Assembly (NCBI RefSeq): GCF_003994255.1
Contig: NZ_ML133853.1
Coordinates: 165,941-229,940 of the forward strand
Length of the DNA: 64,000 bases
From: Brachybacterium paraconglomeratum
GTDB taxonomy: Bacteria; Actinomycetota; Actinomycetes; Actinomycetales; Dermabacteraceae
Reading direction: 5' to 3'
Shown: positions 41,779 to 49,816 of the stretch, piece by piece
Position numbering within the stretch: the stretch's first letter is position 1
Layout of the letters: every line of letters begins with the position of its first letter
Program-made: the position numbers and the translations under genes
The notes under the pieces: model-generated
What the model was told of the DNA's origin: nothing
Databases searched by the model: none
Seen by the model: only the letters and a program-made list of their open reading frames with translations

Positions 41779-43665
41779 TCAGTGCGCTGGGGGCTCGGGA
41801 GCGTCCGTCGGTCCAGGTGGCTGCGACGGTCTCGGAGCACTGCCCCTGGCCATGTCGTCCAGCAGGACGAGGACGCCGTCGCTGACAGGGCGGGGCCGGA
41901 TGATCGGCAGGTCCGTGATCCGCAGCTGCAGGCGGTCGAAGGCGCGGTAGATCGTCGACCATCCCTTCGCCGGCGAGCCCTCGTCCAACGCTGGTTCCTC
42001 TCCGGTCGCTCCGGTGCCGTGGGCCGATGGGACGGGCGGGGGCGCCGTTTCAAGGGGGCTGTCGACGACGGGTGGAGTCTCGGCAGCGGACAGCGGGACG
42101 CCGTCGAGTGCGGTGGCTGCGGGGAGAGCAGGGTGGGCAGGGGCGGAAGAGCCTGCGGCGGGAGGCGCGGGCAGGCCCGCGATCCCGGACTCCGCCAGCT
42201 GACGCCGGCGCTGCCGTCGGTAGGTGCCGACCGGGTCGAAGTTGATGCCGCCCCGCCGCGACTTCTGGCCGTAGCGGGTGGTCCACTCGACCGTGCGCCG
42301 CGTCCCGTCCTCGTCGTGGATGACGCGGACGCTCTCCCCGGACTCCTCCTTCTGGTTGTCCCCGCCGCAGGTGCCGTTCCCGTTGTCGAGGCTGGTCGCA
42401 CCGCCCTGCGACCAGGGCACGATGTGGTCCATCTGGCGGATCGGGGCATTGCAGAACGGTGCCCGGCAGGTCTGATGGGCGAGCGTGAGGAAGCGCCTCA
42501 GGGAGGCGGGGAAGGCTCTGGACCTCGCCTCGACACCGACGAGCTGGCCGACGTCGAGGTCGGCGTAGAGGTTCCGGATCGTCAGCGCGAGGTCGGTGTC
42601 CTCGCTCCCGGAGTCCACGGCTCGCAGCATCGCCTCGCGGACGTGGTCGTAGGGGACCGGCCCGAATCCCTCGATGGTCGCCGCGTCGGCGTGCGCCGGG
42701 GCGAGCAGTGACCGGTCGGTGATGATGATCCCGATGTCCAGGGTGGTCGGATCGATGCCGTCGCCCCGGCCGACCAGGGCGTCGGCGAACATGTCCGCCA
42801 TGATCTGTTGATGGCCGCGCCGGTCGCCGGCGGCGCGCGCGCCCTCCGCCGCGACGGACAGCCCCTTCCGGATCCGGGCGGCGTCGATCGCCGGGATCAG
42901 CGCCCGCACGGAGGCCATACCGTGGTCCTCGCGGGTGATCGTGACGTGTCGGTCCCTCATCGCCCGACGATGGCGCTCCGCCGCCCCCTCCGGATCCAGC
43001 GCATGGAGCATCCGTGCGACGTGGTCGGAGATCTCCCGGGTGCCGCAGTCCTGCAGGTCGGGGAGCTGCGCGGTGAGCATCGTGTCGACCAGTTCCCGCA
43101 CATGCGGCGGCACCGGCCCCATCGCCGAGCCGACGGTGTGCACCGAGCGGGGGTTCAGTGTGCCCTCAGCCAGGGCGGTGAGCATGCCCGGCATGCTCTG
43201 GACCAGTCGCCGGCAGGTCGCCAGGCTCCGACCGGCCACGGACCGCGACTCCTTGAGCATCCGCGACGCCTCGGAGCGGGCGACCTGCATCGCCTGGCGC
43301 GGGCTCTCCTCGCGCTGCAGGCAGTCCTCCTTCACCGCGGCCTCGAGGCGCACCAGCGCACGAGCTCGCACCGCATCCAGAGCAGCTTCGATCCCGACGA
43401 TGCTCGACAGCAGCGCCTTGGTCTCGGCCACGGACAGACGGTCGAGCGACGGGGAGCCCTGCACGCCGAGCGTCATGAGGGCTTTTCGAACTGCCGCGAC
43501 GTCGACCTCTCCGACGAGGACCGCGCTCTCTTCCACACGCACGGGGACGTCCGCCGGCTCGGGCGCGCACTCGGCGGCGTCGTCCGCGGGCGGGACGTCG
43601 TGCGCCGGGCGGTGGCCGTCGTCGGCCTCCCCGGTGGCGTCGCGTCGCTGCGGATCCTCTGTCAT
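41779..43665 (-). CDS. DUF222/HNH-domain protein (13E12 family)
   Basis: A 628-aa protein from ATG 43665. The long alpha-helical DUF222 domain spans about 50-370. An HNH-type nuclease segment follows: HQTCRAPFCNAPIRQMDHIVPWSQGG, with the DH pair, then SLDNGNGTCGGDNQKEE, where the second Cys of the usual CxxC is Asp. A Pro/Ala-rich tail of about 150 residues ends the protein. Family members are multi-copy in actinobacteria, and the function of this one is unknown. GATACT is 6 nt upstream of the start. It converges with the barstar gene. Confidence 0.88.
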   Translation of the reverse strand: MTEDPQRRDATGEADDGHRPAHDVPPADDAAECAPEPADVPVRVEESAVLVGEVDVAAVRKALMTLGVQGSPSLDRLSVAETKALLSSIVGIEAALDAVRARALVRLEAAVKEDCLQREESPRQAMQVARSEASRMLKESRSVAGRSLATCRRLVQSMPGMLTALAEGTLNPRSVHTVGSAMGPVPPHVRELVDTMLTAQLPDLQDCGTREISDHVARMLHALDPEGAAERHRRAMRDRHVTITREDHGMASVRALIPAIDAARIRKGLSVAAEGARAAGDRRGHQQIMADMFADALVGRGDGIDPTTLDIGIIITDRSLLAPAHADAATIEGFGPVPYDHVREAMLRAVDSGSEDTDLALTIRNLYADLDVGQLVGVEARSRAFPASLRRFLTLAHQTCRAPFCNAPIRQMDHIVPWSQGGATSLDNGNGTCGGDNQKEESGESVRVIHDEDGTRRTVEWTTRYGQKSRRGGINFDPVGTYRRQRRRQLAESGIAGLPAPPAAGSSAPAHPALPAATALDGVPLSAAETPPVVDSPLETAPPPVPSAHGTGATGEEPALDEGSPAKGWSTIYRAFDRLQLRITDLPIIRPRPVSDGVLVLLDDMARGSAPRPSQPPGPTDAPEPPAH

Positions 43666-44204
43666 GTGACCAGTATCGCATCTCTGTCGGATAGAGGGAA
43701 GAGATCTGTGGAAACCCCTCCACAGCTGTGCACAGAATGTGGAAAAGCGTGGTGTGTGGAGGAACGGTGGGGAGGGCGGTCCCGTCCTGACGCTGCTGCG
43801 GCGGCGGGGCGTGCGTCAAGAGGGCACGGTCGGCGAGCTGCCCCGACGTGCGAAGCTTCGGACATATCGTTCTGTTCGCCTGGGCCGATGTCGAATGTCA
43901 GAGCTGCGGGGGAGTCTTCCCGCGAGAGGCAGAGAGGAATGGTGTTCGGAGAGGCCGCACTGCTCGCGGAGCAGGAACGGTCGTCGTCGTCGGGTTGGAC
44001 AGAATCTGAGATGCGCTTCCGGAGGTTGATTTTCATGTATCGACGATGAGGTCACCCGAGAAATGGTCTAGTCCCCGCGGCGACTCAATCGCACAGGCGT
44101 ACGAGATGACGGTGCGTGCTGCGCGAGCGCCTCGAACCCGTCCGCGCCAGTGCACACCCCGGCGCCTCGCGGGGTGGGTGCAGGTCGGAGCCGTCCCGTC
44201 GGCC
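43666..44204. other. Gene-poor gap between the HNH gene and a small membrane protein
   Basis: 539 bp with no frame I can support. It contains CTGTGGAAACCCCTCCACAG (43706-43725), a near-perfect inverted repeat, followed by TGTGCACAG and TGTGGAAAA (43739-43747), which look like degenerate DnaA boxes. The sequence is less GC-rich than its flanks. It holds the HNH gene promoter on the left. Confidence 0.5.
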
Positions 44205-44486
44205 TCAGGCGGTGTCGTGCGTGGCGATGAGCGAGACCGCCACGAGGAGCAGCGCGATCGCGCCGAGTGCCGCGCCGGCATAGGCGGGCAGTGCGCGGTG
44301 CTCGAGACCGCGGTCGTGACGGCTGACCCCGGCGTATCCCAGGACGACGGCGGCGAGACCGGGCGGCATGGCGAGCACGTCGCCGATGATCGGGATCAGG
44401 GCGCAGAGCAGCGCGATCAGGCCGAGGGCGAGGGAGAGGTCCCCGGGGGAGCGCCGCCCGCGTCGGGGCGGACGGGCATCGTCCAT
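44205..44486 (-). CDS. Small two-helix membrane protein (DUF4190-like)
   Basis: A 93-aa protein from ATG 44486. TACGAT ends 6 nt before the ATG and there is no RBS, so a leaderless-type start. After an Arg/Pro-rich head, two hydrophobic stretches (LSLALGLIALLCALIPIIGDVLA and AYAGAALGAIALLLVAVSLIA) flank a short loop GYAGVSRHDRG. This pattern resembles DUF4190 small membrane proteins. Function unknown. The frame is open further upstream but lacks promoter support. Confidence 0.75.
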   Translation of the reverse strand: MDDARPPRRGRRSPGDLSLALGLIALLCALIPIIGDVLAMPPGLAAVVLGYAGVSRHDRGLEHRALPAYAGAALGAIALLLVAVSLIATHDTA

Positions 44487-44714
44487 GCACGCATCGTAGA
44501 GGGGAGTGTGCGATCTGCTCCGGGTGGCGCACCTGCGCGCAGTGCTGCCGGGCACGGCGAAGGTGCTCGGACCCGAGGAGGTGCGTCAGGCGGTGCCCGC
44601 GCAGGCGCGCAATGTGCTCACGGCCCGCGGCGAAGGCAGTACGCTCCGCTGGGACGAGCCGGGGCGCCATGGTGCGCCGAGCTCGGGACGAGTCGATGAC
44701 GACCAGGAGCCGGG

Positions 44715-45107
44715 ATGAACGCACTCCGACGGCCAGAAGGGGACGCGTCGCGTCGCCTCCGCTTCGTGTGGGACTACTCAGTGCTGCTGGACTGGTCGGC
44801 CGACACGGAGGGCGACGACCTGCCGGATGTCGAGGAGCTGCTCCCCGCCGATCTCGTCGCGCGAATCCACGCGTGGGGCGAGGAGATGGAGGGTGCGTAC
44901 GGCGAGTACTTCTCCGAGAAGCCTCCACCCGTCGCGCCGGAGCTCGCGAAGCAGCTGGAGGCCGAGTACCGCGGGTTCCGCCAGGAGATCCGCGGGCTGG
45001 GGTTCGAGCTCATCCGGGAGCGCCCGGGCTGGCCCTTCGGCGTGCGGGAGCGCCCTGCGTGGATGTTCCGTGCGCGGCCTGGGCGGGCGGCAGGTGAGCT
45101 GGCGTGA
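44715..45107 (+). CDS. Uncharacterised 130-aa protein
   Basis: Not recognised. ATG 44715 behind GGAGCCGGG. Soluble, acidic and helical-looking: DYSVLLDWSADTEGDDLPDVEELLPADLVARIHAW, then EMEGAYGEYFSEKPP and EAEYRGFRQEIRGLGFELI. Such features occur in small proteins encoded beside membrane partners. It overlaps the next gene by 4 bp, so they are cotranscribed and may form a pair. Immunity-like function is speculation. Confidence 0.65.
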   Translation: MNALRRPEGDASRRLRFVWDYSVLLDWSADTEGDDLPDVEELLPADLVARIHAWGEEMEGAYGEYFSEKPPPVAPELAKQLEAEYRGFRQEIRGLGFELIRERPGWPFGVRERPAWMFRARPGRAAGELA

Positions 45108-45769
45108 GGCGGCTGCTCGCCGGGCTCGGCAACGCCGTGCTCTTCATCGTGCTCGCACCTCTTCTGCTCGTCATGCTGATCCTCGTTGTTGCAGGAGCTG
45201 CCGTCGCCTGGGTCGTGCAGGAGATCCTGGCCGCGGTGAGGAGAGAGCCCCGTGTGCGCCTGCCCGACACCGGGGTCGTCCTCGTCGGACGGCCCGATGC
45301 GGAGACGAGCCGCGAGTTCGTCGCGGCAGCGATCCTCGCGCGGTGCTCCGCCGAGGTGGCCCGCCATGCCGGAGAGGGCGGTGACGTCACGCTCACCTCG
45401 GACGCCGCGGCGGAGCTTCCGGTCGTCGTCCGACACGCCGAGGAGCCCGTCGACGAGGAGGACGAGATCGAGGTCGACATCGGCCCCTGGACGGTGGGGT
45501 GCCCGGAGGGCTATGACTACGGCGAGGGCGATGCCGCGGTCACCATGGCCACGGCGTACCTGGATCGCGGCCTCACCACCCGCGTGATCGGGAGGCGGAC
45601 GGTCGCCCTGCTGCGCCTCGAGGAGTCAGGGGTCTGGTGGCGTCCCGAGGCGGATGGCGGCGGGGCCTTCGCCCAGGCCGGGTTCCGGGACCTGCCGGGG
45701 AGAGCCGCGACCGACGCCGAGCTCACACGACACCTCAAGAGGACGAGGGCCCGACAGGACGAACACTGA
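45104..45769 (+). CDS. Uncharacterised single-span membrane protein
   Basis: A 221-aa protein from GTG 45104, overlapping the previous stop. One N-terminal hydrophobic segment (VLFIVLAPLLLVMLILVVAGAAVAWVV) anchors it. The rest is a soluble acidic domain with LPDTGVVLVGRPDAETSREFVAAAILARCS and a long acidic stretch PVDEEDEIEVDIG. No known motif was recognised. The coupled 130-aa gene upstream is its likely partner. Confidence 0.65.
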   Translation: MRRLLAGLGNAVLFIVLAPLLLVMLILVVAGAAVAWVVQEILAAVRREPRVRLPDTGVVLVGRPDAETSREFVAAAILARCSAEVARHAGEGGDVTLTSDAAAELPVVVRHAEEPVDEEDEIEVDIGPWTVGCPEGYDYGEGDAAVTMATAYLDRGLTTRVIGRRTVALLRLEESGVWWRPEADGGGAFAQAGFRDLPGRAATDAELTRHLKRTRARQDEH

Positions 45770-45827
45770 GCGCGCGACGAGCGCCCCGCCGGGCCCGCTC
45801 CACGGCACCACGCCGGGCACCCTGACC

Positions 45828-46157
45828 TCACTCCAGCGGGTTCTCCTGCGGCGGCAGCGCCGCGACCAGCGGGTGGTCCTTCTCGATGACGCCCATCTTC
45901 GCCGCGCCGCCGGGCGCTCCGAGCTCGTCGAAGAACTCGACGTTGGCGTTGTAGTACTCCGCCCACTCGTCGGGGGTGTCGTCCTCGTAGAAGATCGCCT
46001 CGACCGGGCACACCGGTTCGCAGGCGCCGCAGTCCACGCACTCGTCAGGTTGGATGTAGAGCATCCGGCTGCCCTCGTAGATGCAGTCGACGGGGCACTC
46101 GTCGACGCAGGCGCGGTCCTTCACGTCGACGCAGGGCAGGGCGATCACGTAGGTCAT
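45828..46157 (-). CDS. fdxA: 7Fe ferredoxin FdxA
   Basis: A 109-aa protein from ATG 46157 (MTYVIALPCVDVKDRAC), in a frame that is open further upstream. Cys9, 17 and 50 match the ligands of a 3Fe-4S cluster. Cys21 together with Cys40, 43 and 46 matches a 4Fe-4S cluster (CVDECPVDC, CVDCGACEPVCP). This is the seven-iron ferredoxin common in actinobacteria, an electron carrier for P450s and other enzymes. It is divergent from soxR across a SoxR operator, which suggests it may be redox-controlled. Confidence 0.96.
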   Translation of the reverse strand: MTYVIALPCVDVKDRACVDECPVDCIYEGSRMLYIQPDECVDCGACEPVCPVEAIFYEDDTPDEWAEYYNANVEFFDELGAPGGAAKMGVIEKDHPLVAALPPQENPLE

Positions 46158-46227
46158 CGGATGCGGTCCTCCCAGGAGCGGTGGTGCGGTGCGGGCTCTT
46201 CCCGCGGTGCTGCGAGCACCGTAGGAT

Positions 46228-46243
46228 CTCAAGTGCACTTGAG
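46228..46243. promoter_or_regulatory. SoxR operator palindrome
   Basis: CTCAAGTGCACTTGAG is a perfect 16-bp palindrome. It matches the SoxR operator core (CCTCAAGT...ACTTGAGG) and lies 20 bp before soxR ATG 46263 and 71 bp before fdxA. It could serve an autoregulated soxR promoter and also fdxA. Confidence 0.75.
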
Positions 46244-46262
46244 GTCAAGGTGGAGGGAGCGG

Positions 46263-46745
46263 ATGCGCATGAACGCGCCCCACGAACCCGAGGAGCTCAT
46301 GACCATCGGCGAGATGGGCCGACGCACCGGCGTCGCCGCGAGCGCCCTGCGCTACTACGAGGACCTGGGGCTCATCGCCTCCGTGCGCACCGCCGGGAAC
46401 CAGCGCCGCTACGCCCGGCACATGCTGCGCCGCGTCTCCCTGGTCTCGGTCGCCAAGCGACTCGGGATCCCGCTGGCCGACGTCGGCGCCGCTTTCGGCG
46501 ACGTCCCCATGGACCGCACGCCCTCCCACGCCGAATGGCAGCGGGCCTCCCGCCGCTGGCGCCGCACTCTCGAGGAGCGTCGACGCGCGATCGAGCGGCT
46601 CGAGCACGAGCTCACCGGCTGCATCGGCTGCGGCTGCCTCTCGCTGAAGGCCTGCGCGCTGCTGAACCCCGACGACGCGCTCGCCGCGACCGGCGCCGGG
46701 CCCCGCCGGCTCGAGGACGTCATCGAGGACGACGACGAGGCGTGA
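46263..46745 (+). CDS. soxR: Redox-sensing activator SoxR
   Basis: A MerR-type regulator whose [2Fe-2S] cluster senses redox-cycling compounds. The 160-aa protein starts at ATG 46263 (an ATG at 46269 is a possible alternative). HTH: MTIGEMGRRTGVAASALRYYEDLGLI. The cluster ligands lie in CIGCGCLSLKAC (C-x2-C-x-C-x5-C), the SoxR signature. The C-terminus is a short acidic tail. Divergent from fdxA, upstream of sodA. Confidence 0.95.
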   Translation: MRMNAPHEPEELMTIGEMGRRTGVAASALRYYEDLGLIASVRTAGNQRRYARHMLRRVSLVSVAKRLGIPLADVGAAFGDVPMDRTPSHAEWQRASRRWRRTLEERRRAIERLEHELTGCIGCGCLSLKACALLNPDDALAATGAGPRRLEDVIEDDDEA

Positions 46746-46876
46746 GCGCGGCGCTCTGCGTCCGCTGGTGGCGGAGTAAGGCGCATGGGTTTGCCTTCAA
46801 GCGGACCTGAGGTTCTATGGTCGAGCTGTTGCTCGTCGGGCGGACCGGCGGGGTTCGACGAAAGGAAGGACTGATC

Positions 46877-47506
46877 ATGGCTGAGTACACGCTTCCCGAT
46901 CTCGATTACGACTACGGCGCTCTGGATCCCTCGATCTCGGGGAAGATCATGGAGCTGCACCACTCCAAGCACCACGCGACCTACGTCAAGGGTGCGAACA
47001 CGGCGCTGGAGAAGCTCGCCGCGGCCCGCGAGGCCGGGGACTTCGGGTCGATCAACCAGCTGTCGAAGGATCTCGCCTTCAACCTGGGCGGTCACACGAA
47101 CCACTCGATCTTCTGGAAGAACCTCTCCCCGGAGGGCGGCGACAAGCCGACCGGTGAGCTCGCGCAGGCGATCGATGAGTTCTTCGGCTCCTTCGACTCC
47201 TTCCGTGCGCACTTCACCGCGGCGGCGCTGGGCATCCAGGGCTCGGGCTGGGCGGTGCTGGCCTACGAGCCGATCGGCGGGAACCTGGTCATCGAGCAGT
47301 TCTACGATCAGCAGAACGGTGTGCCGGTGGCGACGATCCCGCTGTTCCAGCTGGACATGTGGGAGCACGCCTTCTACCTCGACTACCAGAACGTGAAGGC
47401 GGACTACGTCAAGGCGATCTGGAACATCGTGAACTGGGCTGACGTGCAGGCCCGCTTCGAGGCCGCGCGCTCGTCGGCGTCCGGTCTCGTCGTGCCGCAG
47501 GCCTGA
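46877..47506 (+). CDS. sodA: Superoxide dismutase (Mn/Fe type)
   Basis: Converts superoxide to O2 and H2O2. The 209-aa protein starts at ATG 46877 ([12 protein letters not shown]). Metal ligands fit: His28 in MELHHSKHH, a His in [12 protein letters not shown], Asp in LDMWEHAFY and a following His. The motif [18 protein letters not shown] is diagnostic. Upstream, CCTTCAAGCGGACCTGAGG (about 46795-46813) loosely resembles a SoxR site. It is next to soxR, but control by SoxR is only a guess. Confidence 0.97.
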   Translation: MAEYTLPDLDYDYGALDPSISGKIMELHHSKHHATYVKGANTALEKLAAAREAGDFGSINQLSKDLAFNLGGHTNHSIFWKNLSPEGGDKPTGELAQAIDEFFGSFDSFRAHFTAAALGIQGSGWAVLAYEPIGGNLVIEQFYDQQNGVPVATIPLFQLDMWEHAFYLDYQNVKADYVKAIWNIVNWADVQARFEAARSSASGLVVPQA

Positions 47507-47540
47507 TCCCTCGGGCGTCGTGCCCTGAGCACAGCCGGCT

Positions 47541-47577
47541 CCGGCCCGTGTCCCCTGACGCAGGGGGCGCGGGCCGG
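47541..47577. terminator. Hairpin after sodA
   Basis: Arms CCGGCCCG (47541-47548) and CGGGCCGG (47570-47577), extended by CCCCT/AGGGG inside. It starts 35 bp past sodA. The repeated GGGCCGG-GTCATGCCG follows. No other feature was seen in the remaining gap to 47837. Confidence 0.6.
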
Positions 47578-47837
47578 TGTCATGCCGCGGGCCGGCGTCA
47601 TGCCGGGGATCCCCGCACAGCCGCGTCATGCGTCGCGCGAACTCGCTCGCACCGCTCCGGCAGTCCGCCGACACCCCGTCCGGACCAGGCCTCCTGCAAC
47701 TCGTTCGCGGACCCTCCTGACGCCGGGAGCGCGCTGGAGTAGGGGCACCGGCACCTCGCCGACGCACGGCGGCCCGGACCCGTCGTGCGTCGGCGTCGGC
47801 ATGTCGAGGGACAGCGGGACCCGCGCAGCGCCGCGGC

Positions 47838-48590
47838 TCAGACGGCCGGGTCCTCCACCCGCCCGTCGCGCAGGGTGATCACGCGGTCCGCGTCCTCGGC
47901 GAACTCGCGGTCGTGGGTGACCATCACGGTCGCGACCTTCAGCTCGCGGGTGATCCCCACCAGCAGGTCCACGACCTCGCGGGATCGCTCGTGGTCCAGG
48001 GCGCTGGTCGGCTCGTCCACCAGCAGCACCGCCGGATCGGTGAACAGGGCGCGGGCGATGTTGACCCGCTGGCGCTGACCGCCGGAGAGCTCGTGGGGGC
48101 GTCGGCCGGCGTACTGGCCCATCCCGACGCGCTCGAGCATCGCCTCGGCGCGGTCTCGTTCGGCGCGCAGTCGCCGGCCGCGCACTCCGGCGAGGTGCTT
48201 CGTGACCAGCAGCTGGTCGCGCACGGTGAGGGCGGGCAGCAGGTTCGGTTGCTGGAAGACGACGCTGATCCGGTCACGGCGCATAGCGGTGCGGCGCTTC
48301 TCGTCCAGGGCGGTGAGGTCGGTGCCCTCGATCTCGACGGAGCCGGAGCCCGGGACGACCAGCCCCGCGGCGACGCTGAGCAGGGTGGACTTGCCCGAGC
48401 CGGAGGGGCCGAGGATCACCGCGAACTCGCCGCGGGCCACGTCGAGGCTCGCCTGGTGCAGGACGGTGTTCAGGCGCTCGCTGCCGTCGGGGTTCCGGCC
48501 GTCGGGGTAGGTGACGGTGACGTCCCGCGCGGAGAGCGCGGGCGCGGTCGTCGTGGTGTCGGGGGTGGTGATGGTGGCGGTGGTGGTCAT
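47838..48590 (-). CDS. ABC transporter ATP-binding protein (MacB/LolD type)
   Basis: A 250-aa protein from ATG 48590. Walker A GPSGSGKSTLLS is near 59, the Q-loop VVFQQPNLLPAL, the signature LSGGQRQRVNIARAL, Walker B VLLVDEPTSALD and H-loop VTHD are all intact. A Thr-rich head precedes it. The family partners with FtsX-type permeases that move lipids, peptides or drugs, or signal; the permease is the next gene upstream, only 5 bp away. Confidence 0.95.
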   Translation of the reverse strand: MTTTATITTPDTTTTAPALSARDVTVTYPDGRNPDGSERLNTVLHQASLDVARGEFAVILGPSGSGKSTLLSVAAGLVVPGSGSVEIEGTDLTALDEKRRTAMRRDRISVVFQQPNLLPALTVRDQLLVTKHLAGVRGRRLRAERDRAEAMLERVGMGQYAGRRPHELSGGQRQRVNIARALFTDPAVLLVDEPTSALDHERSREVVDLLVGITRELKVATVMVTHDREFAEDADRVITLRDGRVEDPAV

Positions 48591-48595
48591 GGGGG

Positions 48596-49672
48596 TCAGT
48601 TCCCTCCGAGGGCGAGCAGCGGATCGACGCGGGTGACGCGCCGGGTGGCGAGGACGGAGCCGAGCAGGCCGATCACGAGCACTCCCGCGACGGGCAGCAG
48701 CACGGTCACCGCCGAGGACTCGAACGGGGCGACGGTCGCGAGCGCCGCACCGCCGGTCCCGCCGACGATGCCGCCGACCGCCGCGCCGACGGCGAGCAGG
48801 ATCGCGGCCTGGCCGACGGTGTCGCGCAGGACGTAGCGGGCGGTCGCGCCGAGGGCGCGCAGCACGGCGATGTCGCGGGTGCGCTGGATCGTCCAGACGG
48901 ACAGGAAGGCGATCGTGACCAGGGCGGAGATGCCGTAGAGGAAGCCCTGGATGAGGGTCAGCGAGCCGTTCTCCGAGGAGTAGGACGGCAGCGCGGCGAG
49001 TGAGTCGGAGACGCTCACGGCGCGGGTGCCGGAGTCCCAGGCGGCCTGCTCGACGACGGCGTCGTCCGGTCCGGCGCCGTGGATTAGCAGGGCGGAGCCC
49101 GCGGTGTCCTCGGCCTGGTGGGCGAGGTCCTTGAAGGTGCCCACGTCGACGTAGCCGACCGGGGAGTGGGAGTACCAGGAGGTCGGGGCGGTGCCGGCGA
49201 CGGTGAGGTCCTGCCCGTTGACCTGCACGGTGTCCCCGGCCGTGACGTCGAGGTCGGCGGCGACGTCCTCGGGCAGCAGCGCCTCGCCCGGAGCGGGCGC
49301 CGAGGGCAGCGCCTGCGCGGCCTCGCCGTCGGGGGCGATGCCGAACAGGGCCAGCGAGGTCACGGCGTCGCCGGCCTCGATGCGCATCTGCCCGACGGAC
49401 AGCGGCTCGGCGGTGATCCCGTCGGCCGCCTCCCAGGTCGCGGCCTGGTCGGTCGAGATCTGCGAGTCGGACCAGGAGATCTCGTCCCCGAGGGTGGGGG
49501 TGAGCACGACCGCGTCGGCCGGCAGGTCCTGGATGGCGGAGATGTTCTGGTGGGCGAGGCCGCGGGTGAGGCCGGTCAGCAGCACCAGCAGCAGCGTGAG
49601 CAGGGCGATCACCCCGATCATTAGGGTGAATCGACCCTTGGCGTGGACGATGTCCTTGAGTGCGACGAACAT
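48596..49672 (-). CDS. FtsX-like ABC transporter permease
   Basis: A 358-aa membrane protein from ATG 49672 with no other clear start. Membrane segment 1 is near 15-38 (FTLMIGVIALLTLLLVLLTG), followed by a large extracytoplasmic domain (about 45-230). Three segments follow: FLYGISALVTIAFLSVW, LAVGAAVGGIVGGTGGAALA and VLLPVAGVLVIGLLGSVLA. This 1+3 layout is the FtsX/MacB permease form. It is divergent from a histidine kinase gene, an arrangement typical for an exporter controlled by that two-component system. Confidence 0.9.
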   Translation of the reverse strand: MFVALKDIVHAKGRFTLMIGVIALLTLLLVLLTGLTRGLAHQNISAIQDLPADAVVLTPTLGDEISWSDSQISTDQAATWEAADGITAEPLSVGQMRIEAGDAVTSLALFGIAPDGEAAQALPSAPAPGEALLPEDVAADLDVTAGDTVQVNGQDLTVAGTAPTSWYSHSPVGYVDVGTFKDLAHQAEDTAGSALLIHGAGPDDAVVEQAAWDSGTRAVSVSDSLAALPSYSSENGSLTLIQGFLYGISALVTIAFLSVWTIQRTRDIAVLRALGATARYVLRDTVGQAAILLAVGAAVGGIVGGTGGAALATVAPFESSAVTVLLPVAGVLVIGLLGSVLATRRVTRVDPLLALGGN

Positions 49673-49816
49673 GGCTCCATGCCATCGCGGATCCCGGCCT
49701 GCGACATCGCCTGTGCGGGATGGTCCCCGATGACCCGAAGGATGAGCGCCGAGTCGTCCTTTCGGACGATGCCGTGAGCGGGGGCGGGGGGCGGGACTGG
49801 CCCTAGAGTGTCGAGG

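Noticed and set aside
40745..41962. Extended MerR of about 400 aa
   Set aside because: Only the last 134 residues form a MerR protein with an ATG at 41149; the upstream part is antisense to the barstar gene.
44487..44714. Small gene between two hypothetical genes
   Set aside because: No start with an RBS or leaderless promoter and no coding pattern; left as intergenic.
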